Source of the DNA: Artocarpus heterophyllus
Taxonomy: Eukaryota; Streptophyta; Magnoliopsida; Rosales; Moraceae
Length of the DNA: 64,000 bases
Assembly: GCA_025403435.1 (NCBI GenBank)
Contig: JAJQZP010000256.1
Coordinates: forward strand, 434,001 to 498,000
Direction: 5' to 3'
Shown: positions 48,388 to 61,642 of the stretch, in pieces
Position numbering within the stretch: the first letter of the stretch is position 1
How the letters are laid out: the number at the start of each line of letters is the position of its first letter
Position numbers and translations under genes: made by a program
The notes under the pieces: model-generated
The model's database searches: none
Seen by the model: only the letters and a program-made list of their open reading frames with translations
What the model was told of the DNA's origin: nothing

Positions 48388-50946
48388 TGTAATGCCCCTT
48401 AGCTCAGACGTCACAGATACCGTTACATTCATACATTCATACTTATTAAACCTTAAACATAAACGTAATTACATAGCTTATATGATGTTTTCAAATATAA
48501 ACATACAAAACCAGGATCCATTCATACATCAATTTTTTTTTTTATAACTTATCATTGTTTAAAATAACATTGTTTAACTTATTCCATATCATAATTTATT
48601 CAATTATACTTAAAATTAATCATGACTTATTTAATAATATAGGTTTATCAAGTTGTAAAAATCAGGATTTATCAACCATCACACCAAAATCTCCTTATTC
48701 AACACATCTTATATATATAAGTCTCTTACTCCCACAGTTCGGCAGGCCGAACTTGGGACTTCGGCAGGCCGAACATGATCAGCAGGTCGGAGTTCCCTCA
48801 ACCGGTAGGCCAGCAAAGGTTTTGCAATTCAGATCAAAAACTTATCCATGTTTGGCAGGCCGAAAACATGATCGGCAGGCCAAACTTTCAGACTTCGGCA
48901 GGCCGACCGAGCCAAAATCTTTGAGTAAAACTTAATTTTAAAAAAACAAACCAACTTTCATAAAATATTGCGGAAGTTCATAATTCATTAAAAATGATAA
49001 AATAACTTATAAAACCATAGTATAAGTATTCTTAAAACTTAACATAAAAATATGTTCAAAATATATAACTTGATAAAAACATAAAAACGTTCTTCTTGGC
49101 ATGCTTCCGGTTACAATTTATCGTGCATAGTGCTCACACGCCTTTCCATGTCCTCCGCCTAGTCCAAGACTTTCTTACCCTTATCTGCAACATGACATAA
49201 AACATAATTAAGCTAACGCTTAGTAAGTACATATAATTCTCACAAAATAAAAACATTTCATAAACATCATCATCATTGTCATCATATCATAAAAGTGCCT
49301 TAAGCATAATTTCATGGAACATATCTTTCATTGCGTTCATGGTTTAAAAACTTATTCCATTTTATTTTAAGGGCCCCAAGTGTTGCACCATAAACATCAT
49401 CATAGGCGCGCCGTCATGAGAGGAGAAGGGTAGCTAATCCAAAACCAAACATGACATCATAACATTTCATTTCATAACATTGGTGTGCAACACTTATTAG
49501 GTGATACATATATACATACTTTTCATACTTTGAAACATGCAAAAATCATCATGCATAACTTAAAATCATGAAAATCTTTCATAGAAATTCTTAAGGAAAA
49601 ATATCCATAAAATCATCATGAATATCATTATGAACATAACATCAAATCTTGTAAAAACGTGTCATATTGCAGGTGAGAATGTACTTACCTTAACAGCTAG
49701 CTTACTTAACCTTAAAATGATTTGGTGACGATGTCACGATCTCGAAGTGCTCGTTCTTTTGTGAGTTCATGTCATTTTTCCATTTAAAACACAATAAAAT
49801 CAACACATACATGCACATTCTTGACAACTTTCACAAAAAACATCATATTTACCCCCTTGAATATCATTACATTTTTCATACATCAAGATTAAACAGTAAT
49901 ATTTACTGTGAGGGGTAGAAGATAGAAAATCCATATTTCATCATAAAAACGTTGAAACAACTTGAAACTTAGGAAAACATTTCATAACGCATACATGCAT
50001 ATCATATTGAAATAAAAAATTCTTTTTTTCAAAAACACTGGAAAACTAAATTCTTACCTTGAAATTTCTTCTCAAAATCCTTGAATTTTAACCAATGAAA
50101 TATGACTTTTCTTTAAATTTTCTTGCAGATTTTTTTTTTTTGAGAGAGAAGGAAGTGAAATGCGTGGAGAAGAGAAGAGGAAGAGAGAATGAAAGAACGT
50201 CTCAAAAATGAATGAGAGAGGAGTGAGAAGTTGAGAGAAAAAATCTGAGGAAAGAAAACGTTAAAAAAAAATTTTTAGCGTAACAACCATAATGAAATTC
50301 ATTGCCCTTCATTAAGTCCCTCCATTAAGTCAGAATTTCTGACTATTAGGGGGGCAATTGGCATGAAGGAGAGAAAGAAGAAAAAAGAAAGTCAAAACTC
50401 TCACTCATCACTTACCATGTTTTACCCGAATTAAATGGGAAACCATTTAAATAACACAAATCAATGCAAAGTCAAACCCCTTATTTCCTTAACTGATAAA
50501 ATCATTCCATTATTATGCCAATTAATCACATTAAATCATCCAATTAATGTAATTAACTCAGCCATAATTTTAGAGAGATTTCTGCTGATTGCTCGTCAGT
50601 CGTGTTCGGCCTGCCGATTTTTCCCTTCGGCCTGTCGGTTCCACCAAGTTCGGCCTGCCGATGGGTTTCTTCGGCCTGCTAATCTCGGGCAGTCATTTCG
50701 GCCTGCCGATCTTAAAAGTTCGGCCTGCCGAACTGTCCATAATGCCATACATTAAAACATTCATACATCATTGCTTCATAATTAAACATACATTAAAATA
50801 ATCATGAACACTTGAGCACAACGATTCCATGCGGTCGTCACCTGTCATAGAACTTGACATAAAAGTTAGTAACATTAACATCATATATCATTAACGTCGT
50901 TACTAACTTAACGTAATTCATTACATAAAAATAGGCGGGTGTTACA
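48388..50946 (-). mobile_element. Solo LTR 3, family S (TSD AAATG)
   Basis: TGTAATGCCCC...GCGGGTGTTACA, 2559 bp, with a perfect AAATG duplication (48383-48387 and 50947-50951). Shorter than LTRs 1 and 2 because of a gap of about 550 bp in its right half. Seven motif units lie at 48738-48910 and six in the opposite orientation at 50605-50735. The 126-aa frame (48555-48935) and the 106-aa frame (50435-50755) run through these arrays and reflect the periodic repeats, not a gene. Confidence 0.88.
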
Positions 50947-50951
50947 AAATG

Positions 50952-52160
50952 CCCTTTCTCAAGACTAAAGTTCATGTAAATATACCACGGGGTGGGGCCT
51001 TGGAGGTTTGATTGGGGAAGACCAGGCCTTTGGTCCCTCGAAAGATGGCTCAAATAAGCCCAACAAGTTTTTGACAGGCTAAGCTATTCTATTGTAACAT
51101 GAAACTTTTATAGAAAATAGGGCTCTCTATATATATGCAACAAGTATTAAGCTTGGATTTACTTATGTCACAAAGTAATTATAGCAAATTTTACACCACA
51201 TCGTCATACTATATTTTAAAATAGAAAATATACCCTTAAGATATAGTTGTTGTCAGACCATGATACGAATATCTAATAGAGATATCAGACACTAACCACC
51301 ATGATTTCGGTGTCTAACCAAGATATTAGCGAATATTCAACCATTATATCGGTGTTTGCTATGATACTAGCTGTAATTCGCCATTGTCGATGGCACCACT
51401 CATGCCAAAATATTTAGAAAATACTAAAAAATCATAGAATCTCTCAAATAAAAAAAACACTATAAATCACAAAGGCATTGATTTGAAAAAAGACCATTAT
51501 CGTAAAAAATCAAGCGATAGAGGAGACCTCCACCACATGGCTAGGTTGGAGATTTGCTGTAGAGGCATGGCATCGCAAGGAAATCGCAATGAGGAGCTTG
51601 CCAGTTGCAGATCAGGCGGAGATCTCCAGAACGATATGGAGGGGAGATCCACAAATCTCTGCATGCAAGGAAGACATTGCACCTTCAATCTCCAAGTGAC
51701 TACAAGTAAGAGCGGTCATCTAATATGCACTATCCTCACCCAAACGAATCAACACAAGACCATCCCAACATCAAAGCCTTACCTTGAGACCACTACGATG
51801 TTGCAGTCCTAATGCCAATATGCATCGTCGTCACCCAAACTCACCAACCTAAGGCACCACCTCGACATCACAGTCCTAACGCCATTGCGAAGGCGTCTCT
51901 ACTCTCTGATGACAATCCCTACGACAATGCTTAGACTATCAGTTTAGATTCAAGGCTAGATCGTCAAAGCTCGATGAGATCAACTTCTCAGGCACGGTGT
52001 AGTGTGGATTTTGATCGAGAGTCGAGGAGATGGGAGATCTCTAATGGAGGCTGCTCAGACAAGAAGTGCACACAAAGAGATAGAGAGAGAGGTGGAGGGA
52101 AGTAAAAAACCCTAAAGTTATTTTGGGGTATTTTAGTTAATACAAATATTGTTGCTACTA
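50952..52160. other. Intergenic DNA, no gene recognised
   Basis: It includes a moderately GC-rich part (51500-52080) with a 109-aa plus-strand frame (51483-51812) that has no recognised domain and few gene-like features. Nearby GATATCAGACAC.. and GGTGTCTAACC phrases suggest subterminal repeats of an unidentified transposon. I do not call the frame a gene. Confidence 0.4.
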
Positions 52161-52164
52161 CAGA

Positions 52165-53250
52165 ATGACATCGGGTCTGTTTATTTTGTGTATCTTTAAT
52201 TTGGATTCGAGTATTAAGAATTCTTTGGATACGTGCTTGTTTTCTCCAAAATTTGAATCCTTTAAGTATCAAGAATCTAAGGGTTCGTTTGGTAAATGGA
52301 TTCAAATTAGTGATTTGATTTGAGTTAATGTAATTTAAATTAGGATTTGAGTTAGTGATTTAAATTGTTATTCAAATTGACATTTGGATATGCATTTAAG
52401 TTTTAATTTGAGAATGAAATAAAATTAGAATTTATGTTTGGAGAGGAAATGCAAATAGTTTTTGATTTATCAACAAATTTAATAAAATCTTAATGTTAAT
52501 GATCCTAAAAAATATGCAATATGGATCTTAATTTATTCCTCTCTTCACTAAGAACACAATGAAAAAAGAATCATTTCAATTGGATAACAAACGAAGAAAT
52601 TATGATTTTTTTTCCTTAAATATATGAGAGAGAATTTTAGTTTTTACTGTTATAAAAATATACGAGTATCAAAAGTTTAAGGGGAGTTAAAACTCTAAAA
52701 ACTTGGATTCTTAATACTCAAAGGATTCGGATTTTAGAGGAAACAAACACATATCCAAAGGATTCTTAATACTCGAATCCAAATTTGAGTTCAAAGAATC
52801 TAAAGAGTTCTTAAAATAAATGGGCCCTAAAAGTTTTCATAGTTTTGATCTCGTCTAAACTCTTGATACTTAGATATCTTTGCTACAGTAAAAGTTAAAA
52901 ATCTCTCTCCTATATTTGAGGCAAAAAAATATAACTTCTTCATTTGATATTCAAATAAAATGATTCTTTTTCATTATATTCCTAGTGAAGAGAGGAATAA
53001 ATTAATATCTATATTGCATATTTTTTAAAATCATTAACATTAAGATTTTATTAGATTTGTTAATAAATCAAAAACTATTTTCACTACCTCTCCAAACATA
53101 AATTTTAATTTTATTCCATACTCATATTAAAACTTAAATGCACATCTAAACGTCAATTCGGATAACAATTCAAATCATTAATTCAGATCCTTATTCAAAT
53201 TAAATAACTCAAATCAAATCACAAATTCGAATCCATTTAACAAACAAAAC
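52165..53250. mobile_element. Two interlocked long inverted repeats (MITE-like)
   Basis: Arms B (52283-52685, starting GGTTCGTTTGGTAAATGG) and B' (about 52840-53250, ending CCATTTAACAAACAAAACC) are reverse complements over about 400 bp. Arms A (52165-52275, GGGTCTGTTTATTTT) and A' (about 52690-52835, ending AAAATAAATGGGCCC) are another inverted pair. The order is A-B-A'-B', so one cannot simply be nested inside the other. GGGTTCGTTTGG and GGGCCNRTTTATTTT ends are common in plant non-autonomous DNA elements, possibly hAT. No coding sequence. Confidence 0.7.
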
Positions 53251-56200
53251 CAATAAATTACATGAGTTTTTCTCTTTATGGCATAAATCAATCCGCATTA
53301 AAAATATGTGGCATCCCTCTAAATACTACCAGAAAATGAGGAGCACTTCAGGAATTTGGGACCATTGCTTGAAACCGACTTAAGAATTTGGGACCATTTC
53401 TTGGAACTGGCAAGACCAACTGTCCATTAACAACTTATTTGGGAAAAAAATAAAAAAGGAAAACAAAGATAGGTATGTTGTTTTACTCAATAATGATAAA
53501 AAATTGTCTCATTAGTTGGGACCAAAGAACATTTCAGCCATAATTGTAGAATTTCTTGTGCTAGACCTTTAACTTATAATTTATCAAAATAACAAAACAC
53601 ATAATTCAAGCCCATGTCCAGCCCACGTTATGCCCGAAGTAGACCTATGACTTCTATTCATGTGAATTCTGAATATATCATGACTAGATTATAATATAGG
53701 ATTCAAATTCTAGAATCATATATGCTATAGAATTAGAATGTGGTTCTATTCTTTTTAATGAAAAAGTGGATCAGTAATGTACTTATATCCCTATCTAGTG
53801 CTCATACAAGAGATCAACTGAGACTTTAGGTAGAAAAAAAAAAAACAAAGGACATGAAGGAAAAACATAAAAAGAACGAGGGGAGACACAAGATGGAACT
53901 TGAGAAATTTGGCCAATCAAATTGATTCTAGGACTTTATTGTATTTAAGTTTGTAAATTGTAAAAACTATTTTATGCTCCAAAAAATTATTACTAAATAA
54001 TTAAATCGACAGTAATTAGATAAACAACTATTATTTATCTTTTTCAGCTTTCATTTACTGATCTTTTGACTAAACAACATGAAGGATTATAACCCATTTC
54101 ATCATCCGCACTTCCTATTCCTCAACTCTCTCTATCATTTCTACTCTTTATTTCTCCGACCAAACGAAAAAAGCCTTTACACCGTCACACAATAATGAAA
54201 CTCCCATAACCCTAAAACCAATAAATTAAAAGAGGATGACTATTTGCGCGTGATAATGTTTGTTGTACTCGGTTCTATTACTATATATATATATATGTAT
54301 ATATTTTATTATATGTGACACTTTTAATTATTAACGAACGTCACAAATATAGCGATTCCTAATTACGTTTCCTTTTACGGCCTTGAATTTGCATTCAAAT
54401 CACGCTAACTATGATTTGATTACCACTTAAGCATTTAATTAAGTAAAATCCTCAAGGCTCTCTATCTTAGTCTTGATTGCGTGACCCAGAAGTTAGAGGA
54501 TTCTAAAGAAGAAAAAGAGAAGAAAGACATGATTAACAATTGACAATAATGTACGGAGACTCTTGACTTGGGCTTGGGGGCATCAGGCATGAAGGCAAGC
54601 CGCCCATGAAAATCACGTGTGTCTCGTTCACAAATATTTGCGGTTGTGAGACAGACGCATGAAAGAAAGCCTTCCTATATATATATTTACAAATTTGCCC
54701 GATTCATCTCCCTTTCCCAATCCAAGTCTCCTGCCATGTAGCATATTTACATATTCATGAATGTTGAGTGAAATGAGCAAGTAACTATCTCTACTTTTTA
54801 GTCTTTGGGGGATTTTTTTTTGGCCAATATTTAATTCTACGCATGCAATTCCAAAAACAAAGTGACTAATAAATAAGAAAAATTCCATTTTTGGGGCTTT
54901 GCGAGAAGAATTGGCAGGATATGCAGAAAGAGACATGCTTTTCTGGTGGGAACACTTCGAAATTCCAATATTTGAAATTTTGTTCTACGTAAAGAAGTAT
55001 ACCCTTTTGAATCCAAAAGATTCAACAGCATTTAATTTTTACATATTGTCATCAAAGTTTGAACAGTATAACAGTGCAATGTGTGCATAGTTTATTTAGG
55101 GAAATTTGTACTTTGTCTCTAAGAATTGACATTTGTCATGCAATATTCATGTCCTGGTTTTAGGTTTGAGTATTTTGCAAATTTCGTGTGATTTATCCAC
55201 TATGCCTCGAAATTTTTTGGGGTTGAGTCACTATTGTCATCAACATTTTAATCTAGAACCACAGGACTCTCAAATTTCTTTACATAAATGTGCATGTGTC
55301 ACATATGTATGTGGCTTGACCAATCTAGTAACTAAGACAAGAATTTTTGTCAAAGAGCTAATAGTTGTGAAAAAAATTTGATTCAAATCAAATACTATGT
55401 GTGTGTGTGTGTGTGTGTGTATATTAAAATTGTTCCCAAAATTTCATGTTTTAAGACTGTTATATAATAACTACTATGTCAAGGCTATTAAAAAAATGTC
55501 TTTCTTCTATTATTTATAAACCGGTCTTCCATTTGATAGCATAGGTGAAGGTGACATTTAAATGTATTTTGATAAATAAACATGTAAATTATGAACATTA
55601 TATATGCGCAGTTTAAATGACCAAGCCTACTTCTCAAGAATAATATTAATAATAATAATAAATATGCTGATTTATATGGATTCCATTTTAGTTGTTTCTC
55701 AAGTGAATATTCTTTCTCTTTGATGTGGGCATATTGTCTGAAATCACAATAAATCTTTTTTGTTTTCTGGTTTGATCATTGTTTCTATAAAGACATTTAT
55801 TATTGCATGCTTACTAATTCCACAATTGCTAATAAGATAGCAAGGTTTTAGCTAGCTAACCAAAAATATCGTTACCATATATACATCAAACAACATGTTA
55901 CTTACTGGGAATCTTTTGAAGCACCTGCGTTGAAGACAAATTATTCGACCTGAACCTTGCAATCAATCTCAGTGAAAAAAGAGAGAATAGCAAATAAAAA
56001 AGTCAACACAATCTTTGAACACTTTCGAAGAAAGAAAAAAGAAAAATCATTTCAACCAAAGTCAAGGAAGGTATTCTATAATGTACTTACAAACTACGTA
56101 TACTTAAGTTATTACTTTCCGGCGAGAAATGATCAATCTAGAATTGATTACCTCATATTCGCATGCAATCTACAAACCGTTGACATGGAAAAACTACTAA

Positions 56201-56874
56201 AAAATTGAAGTCCAATTTTCCTCACTACAATGGTAGTGGCGTCAAGTTTACCTATTTTCATAAGTCAAAATCTCCTAAAATTAAGTCACATGTAGATCAT
56301 GTTAAATTTATGAAGCAGATGGGTCAAATTTTCTTGTTTCTTAAATTTTACGCGACCTGTTAGATATCAAAATTAGCTTTCAATATCAAAATTAGCTTTC
56401 AATGAAGGAATCCGAAAAACTGTTGTGGAAGGCTTTCTGAGAAACGTCCTTTGAAAGTCTTTTCTATTTTCTTCTTTTCCTTAATTTCCTTTCCCCTCCT
56501 TTTGTCATTGTAGGATGACTTCGCCATCCATTGCTTGCCGTTTGATGTCTCTTCACGTTGTCAGATTAATATGAGTATAATTTGATTTTTTGTTTTTAGT
56601 TTAAATTTATAATTTATACAAATTTATTAAAAGTATTGTACTATATTTTCTTACTTTATTATTAATTTGTTTATATTTTGTTTGCTTTTTATATACTTTT
56701 AGTTATCAGCATTTTGGTGTTACAAGAGTTAATTTACATGATTTGTGTGTATCTCTTTTGATTTATAATTTTCTTTTGGTTTCTTTAATTTTTTATGTTA
56801 TGTTTAAGACGAAAAAGGAAACAATTTTAGGGTTAACTTTAGGCTTAAGATACATCATTATTAGTTAGTTCTTT
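53251..56874. other. Intergenic AT-rich DNA
   Basis: No recognised gene. Short frames (63-102 aa, e.g. 54628, 55133, 55957) have no domains. It contains the TG microsatellite at 55398-55420 and a 19-bp direct repeat (ATATCAAAATTAGCTTTCA twice, 56363-56400). Confidence 0.5.
55398..55420. repeat. (TG)n microsatellite
   Basis: Eleven uninterrupted TG units. Confidence 0.95.
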
Positions 56875-57529
56875 TTCTTTTTTGGTTTACAAAAAGAAAT
56901 TACTTGGGTTTGGTATCGGTGTTCTTGATCTTTTAGGGCTTTACTATGTTTTTTTTTTTTTTGGTAATATTTGTAATGTGTTTAAAGCTTTAAGTATTTG
57001 TTGGGTAATGCGATTTTGTTGTGTTTTGTTTTGGTTTAGGGCTTTTTTAATAAAGATTTGTATTGTTGATGCTTTATGGATTTAAGATTTGGATTTTTAA
57101 TGTTGTGTTGTTTGATAATTATGTGCTTGAGTGGATTGGTTCACACATTTTTCCGGGGATATTTCCGTCAGATTTTTGCTAACAATTCGAACAGCAGTGG
57201 ATGATGCATTATTTTCTCTCCCTACCATGAGAATGTCAGTAGGATTCATAATTTCATTTGGATAACAACAAGAAGAGAAAAGTAAATATTAAAATGATCA
57301 AATAAGATGACAATTATTATAAAAACCATCGTCTAATATGATACTATAAAAGATGGTTTTTAGAAGAGCTATTGTTAAAAATAGAATTTTATCCTAGTTC
57401 ATGCACTTGTACTTAAAAAATGTTGTGAAATATCAAGGAATTTAAATCACTTGGTTTTAATTTTTTTTTAACCGTTGGTTTTTTTATTTTATTTTATTTT
57501 TACTTCTTGTACTAGTGGCTCCACGACAT

Positions 57530-58050
57530 TTATATATAGAATATTTATAGTCTTATATCCTCTGTTTTAAGTTAATTTAAGAACTATACTTTTTATTTTT
57601 GATCTCATCGAATCTATATCTTCAGATTAAATAATTAATACATAAATTCATACCTTATCTCGATTAATTTTCAATTTTGACCTAAAAAATTTCCTAAAAT
57701 GCCTTCAAATTGAAAAAGAAGAGAATTTTAAAAACTTAAAAAATATAATCTTAAGGTTTTTGACTTCAAAAATATATAAAGTTTTCTAAAAGTAAGTGTT
57801 TTGTGTGCTTTTGTTTTTATTTTATTTTCTTCTTATTTTTTGGAAGTCTTACTTTTTTTCTCTTTTAGTTAAGGATAATTTGGTCATCTTAAATATCAAA
57901 ATCAACTATTAACTGAAGTAAGGTATAAATTTATGTATTAAATCTAATATGAAGGTATCCGCTGGATGAGATAAAAAATAGAAGGTATAGTGTTTGAATA
58001 AACCTAAAATACATGGTATAAAAAAAAGTAAATAACCCATTATATATTTA
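57530..58050. mobile_element. Inverted-repeat element (MITE-like) in copy 2
   Basis: The left arm (about 57550-57690, with TTTGATCTCATCGAATC) is the inverse of the right arm (about 57895-58030, with GGATGAGATAAAAAATAG), with about 200 bp between. In copy 1 the homologous arms are separated by a different segment. Non-coding. Confidence 0.6.
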
Positions 58051-58142
58051 TAGCTATTGATAATTTTGATTCACTTCTAGACACCTATCAAATTAAATTG
58101 ATTAAGAAAATGCTTGGCCTAAAGTGTTGCAGAATATATGCA

Positions 58143-58560
58143 TAGCATCTCCAATGCAATGCTAAATTGATATGTCAATAACAAATTTGATATTTGAGTG
58201 TAAAAAAATTATGCTTTCCAATATGATGCTATTTTTAATACTAAATTTGCTATATGTTAAGCTTGGTGGCAAATTTGCTATAAAGTTTAGCATATAATAA
58301 ATTTGACATTTGATTCCTATTGGTTAATATATTAACTTTTTTGCTTTAATAATTACAATATTATCACTTTTTAATTATTTTAATATTAAAATTTATTTTT
58401 ACAAGCTTCAACGTTTAATAATTATGACAAAAGACAATTACGACATTTCAAATATTATTACACATTGAAGCACAAAATAAAATAACACATTAAATATACT
58501 ATTTTTATATTTTTTGGCAGAAAATATAATATTGAAATTAGCATTTACATTAAAAATGTG
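58143..58560 (+). mobile_element. MITE family M1, copy in duplication 2
   Basis: Starts AGCATCTCCAATGCAATGC and ends ...TTTACATTAAAAATGTG. It is the counterpart of 11417-11837 at the same place in the duplication, with independent small changes. Confidence 0.75.
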
Positions 58561-58959
58561 AATATATACAAGTGTGTATAGTTTTTTAACAAAAGAGTTA
58601 ATAAATGAATGAGTAGAAAACAAGTGTTAACTAGAGACAGCTAGTAAAGTTGCTTGACACGATTACATACATTTTTTTAATAGCCTGCGAAAAAGAATAA
58701 CTGGCATAAAATTACTTGTACATCCTAAGTTGACACTTACTAATAACTTTATCCTATACCAAATTCCTAACTCATATTATTAAGATAAAAAAATATAGTA
58801 AAGTTTCTAAAACAACTTCAAAGAGCAAAACAATGACCAAAAAAAAAAAAGAAAGATAAAAACAACAACGAAGCCGAATTCTAATATTACACAGCAAATG
58901 TATAAGCAACGGCAAGATCTACTCCTAAGAAAAAGAAAAAACCCATAGGCAGATTGATA

Positions 58960-59485
58960 CATTACAAGAAAAACTACATTTAACGACATATTATTTACGC
59001 TATATAGTTTTTGAATGTCGTTGAAAATTACATATAACAACATCTCTAATAAAAATGTCTTTAATGACATTTAAAAAATAATTAACGACATCTATGTAAA
59101 CGCCATATTAAAGGTCTCATTTTAACGACAATAGTTTAGTGTCGTTAAATTATTTAACGACAAGTAGGAGATGTCGCCAAAGCCTTGGAGATTCTACGGC
59201 ACCCCTTATAGACGACATCTTGACCATATCGTCTATAAGGGGTGTCGTAGAATCTCCAAGGCTTTGATGACATCTCTTATTTATCGTTAAATAATTTAAC
59301 GACACTAAACTATTGTCGTTAAAAAGAAAGTTTTAATACAACATCTATATAGATGTCGTTAATTATTATTTCAAATGTTATTAACAACATCTTTATTGGA
59401 TATGTCATTATATATACTTGTTAACAAAATTCAAAAACTACATGTCGTAAATAATATGTCGTTAAATATAGTTTTTCTTGTAGTG
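58960..59485. mobile_element. Foldback CACTA-derived MITE (TSD ATA)
   Basis: 526 bp, start CATTACAAGAAAAACT and end AGTTTTTCTTGTAGTG (inverse CACTACAAGAAAAAC, a canonical CACTA terminus). ATA flanks both sides (58957-58959, 59486-59488). The two halves are near-perfect reverse complements of about 255 bp around a short centre near 59222, rich in TTAACGACA subterminal motifs. The matching site in copy 1 (around 12203) is empty, so it inserted after the duplication. The long hairpin could feed small-RNA production. The 87-aa and 66-aa frames crossing it are not genes. Confidence 0.88.
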
Positions 59486-60454
59486 ATACATACGTACATA
59501 CACACACACAAATATTTTATATACGAAAGAATGGAAAGATTTTTTTTAAAAAAAAGTGTGCCTGTATATGGTTGAAATCGTGATGCTGAATTCCAAAATT
59601 TCCGTCTTTTCCAAAAGTTTGAAACTTGCTTAAACATTGATATTTCAAGATGATTCACTATTTACAAAACACAAAGTTAATATCTAAAAAAAAAAAAAGA
59701 GGGTTAATTCTTCATGGACTGCCGTCATTTATGCCATTGTTTTTTACCATTTTTTCAAGTGGATAAATTTCTTAGTATGAATGCACGAGAATCACATTGG
59801 CATGAAATTTCATCTGCCGTGATCCTCTTGTTCTCTGATATGCTGACTCAATTGCTTGCGTGTGTACTATTGATCTTGCCCGATATATGACCGGAGTTCT
59901 TGTCATTTGGGAAATTATTATGGATAAAAAGTCAGAACTTTATTACGGGGTGTAACTGTTTTGTTTAACAAAATTGATAAGAAATGTATATTTATTTCTC
60001 GACATAAATGATTAGCAGGCACAGATTCAAAATTTAACTTTACTGGAGGCGCTATAGTCATCGATTATATTTATTTTAATACGATGTTAGGAATATTCAA
60101 AAACAAAAAACAAAACATCAATCATAGAGTAGTGGATCATCTATTTAAGAAAAAAATTTGTATAACTATAGTCATCTATTTTATTTATTCGAACATGATA
60201 TTAGGTATATTAAAAAAAAAAAACAAAAAGGGTCATTAATTTCTAGGAGATTTAACAATATTACACATTAATGACCTTTAACCAGGCATTGCCGTACAAC
60301 ATTCAATACTTTATTCTAGGCTGATTTCTTGTTCAGACCTGCTGCTGATGAATTAACAGAAGTAATAGGCGATTTTTTTTTCCCCTGAAGGAAAGCAGTA
60401 GGCGATTCAGTGGTGGAGAGAGTGTTAATGAGTTGAGGATTTTTTTCCTGAAAA

Positions 60455-60720
60455 GGTGTGTGTAGATGACGTAGATTAAAAAATTAAAAGGAAATTTTCA
60501 AAAATAAAAAAATTGAAACATCGACATGGCCATAAGATTTAGAATAGATCGTAGAGATACGGAGTGAAGTAGGTTCTTTTTTCTTTTTTTTTTTAAAAAA
60601 AGTGTGTAGATGATGTAGATTAAAAAATTAAAAAAGGAAAGTTTTCAAAATAAAAATTAAAATAACACGGACATGGCCATGGGATTTGGAATAGATTATA
60701 GAGATACAGAATGAACTTTT
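60455..60720. repeat. Tandem repeat (~142-bp unit x2) in copy 2
   Basis: Counterpart of 13182-13440; units begin near 60458 and at 60601 and end with ACATGGCCATG-containing sequence. Confidence 0.75.
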
Positions 60721-61084
60721 GTTTTGTTTTTCTTTTTAAACAAGAGTAAATGGCTCTGTTAGTCTTCAGTCTTTTTTAAAAAGTACAATTTAGTTGCTAA
60801 TCTTTTCTATTTAATTGGGTCTAACTGTTTAAAAAATATGCAATTTAATCCCACCATTAAGTTTGATAGTTAAAAATTGTTGAATATCTTTTTTAATTAA
60901 AATTACTAAATTACCCTTTAAATAATTGATTAAAAAAATTAAAGGTAGATCACAACCATTGATTTAAAACACCAAATCACAACTATTTGTTTAATTTTTA
61001 CCAATAATTTAAATTTAACAAAAAAGCAAAAAAAAAAAAAACTCTAAAAAGACAAAAAAAAACTCTAAAAACAATCCAAACCAC

Positions 61085-61625
61085 AATCAGCCCCTTGGCC
61101 CGTCATCCCCCTCCCGCGTCGGCAACCCACCTCCATGCCCGACCACTCTAACAAGCCGGCGACCCCACCCCCACACCCCATCGCTCGTCCTGCAGCCCCT
61201 TAAATCCCATCGGCCCTTCTCCCAAACCTTGTTGGCCCTAAGCCCCTGTCACAACCCACTGGAATTCGCAACCAGTCGCCCGTTGGCCCTAAAACCCCTT
61301 GTGACCCTCCGCGAAATATCACAACCCACAGGCATTCTCGAACTTCCAAGAATTTATTCGTGAAGTTCTTCTCTGATTCGATTCTTCTTCAGCCCACCCA
61401 TCGTGCCAAAATCCTCCTACGACAGAGACCCCCCAAACGCCAGCGTCTTATCGTAAACCTAGGCGTCATCGGGGGCAACTTTGACGGAGGGATTAGGGGT
61501 GAGAGGGAGAAGGGCCGAAGGAATATCGTTAGCTCCAGCGTCGGTAGAGGCGGTGGTGGTGTTGGAGTTGGAGTTGCTGTTGCTTAGGGCCGACAATTGG
61601 ATCAGTAAGAGGAAAGCTTCAAATT
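61085..61625. other. GC-rich block in copy 2
   Basis: Counterpart of 13775-14330. A plus-strand Gly/Arg-rich frame (61360-61587) is matched in register with copy 1 only from the GGN residues to its stop; upstream the copies are frame-shifted. I therefore treat it as non-coding or long dead. Confidence 0.5.
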
Positions 61626-61642
61626 GGAAGTGAAATACAACA

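Noticed and set aside
48738..48910. Regularly spaced short repeats that could suggest a CRISPR array
   Set aside because: Units vary, spacers are short and irregular, and they lie inside a plant LTR with target-site duplications.
48555..48935. 126-aa frame with repeated GRPxxG-like phrases
   Set aside because: It translates the 15-bp-type motif array of solo LTR 3; the periodicity is in the DNA. The same holds for 50435-50755 and 38873-39088.
51483..51812. 109-aa plus-strand frame
   Set aside because: No recognised domain and no sign of promoter or splice context; embedded in repeat-like DNA.
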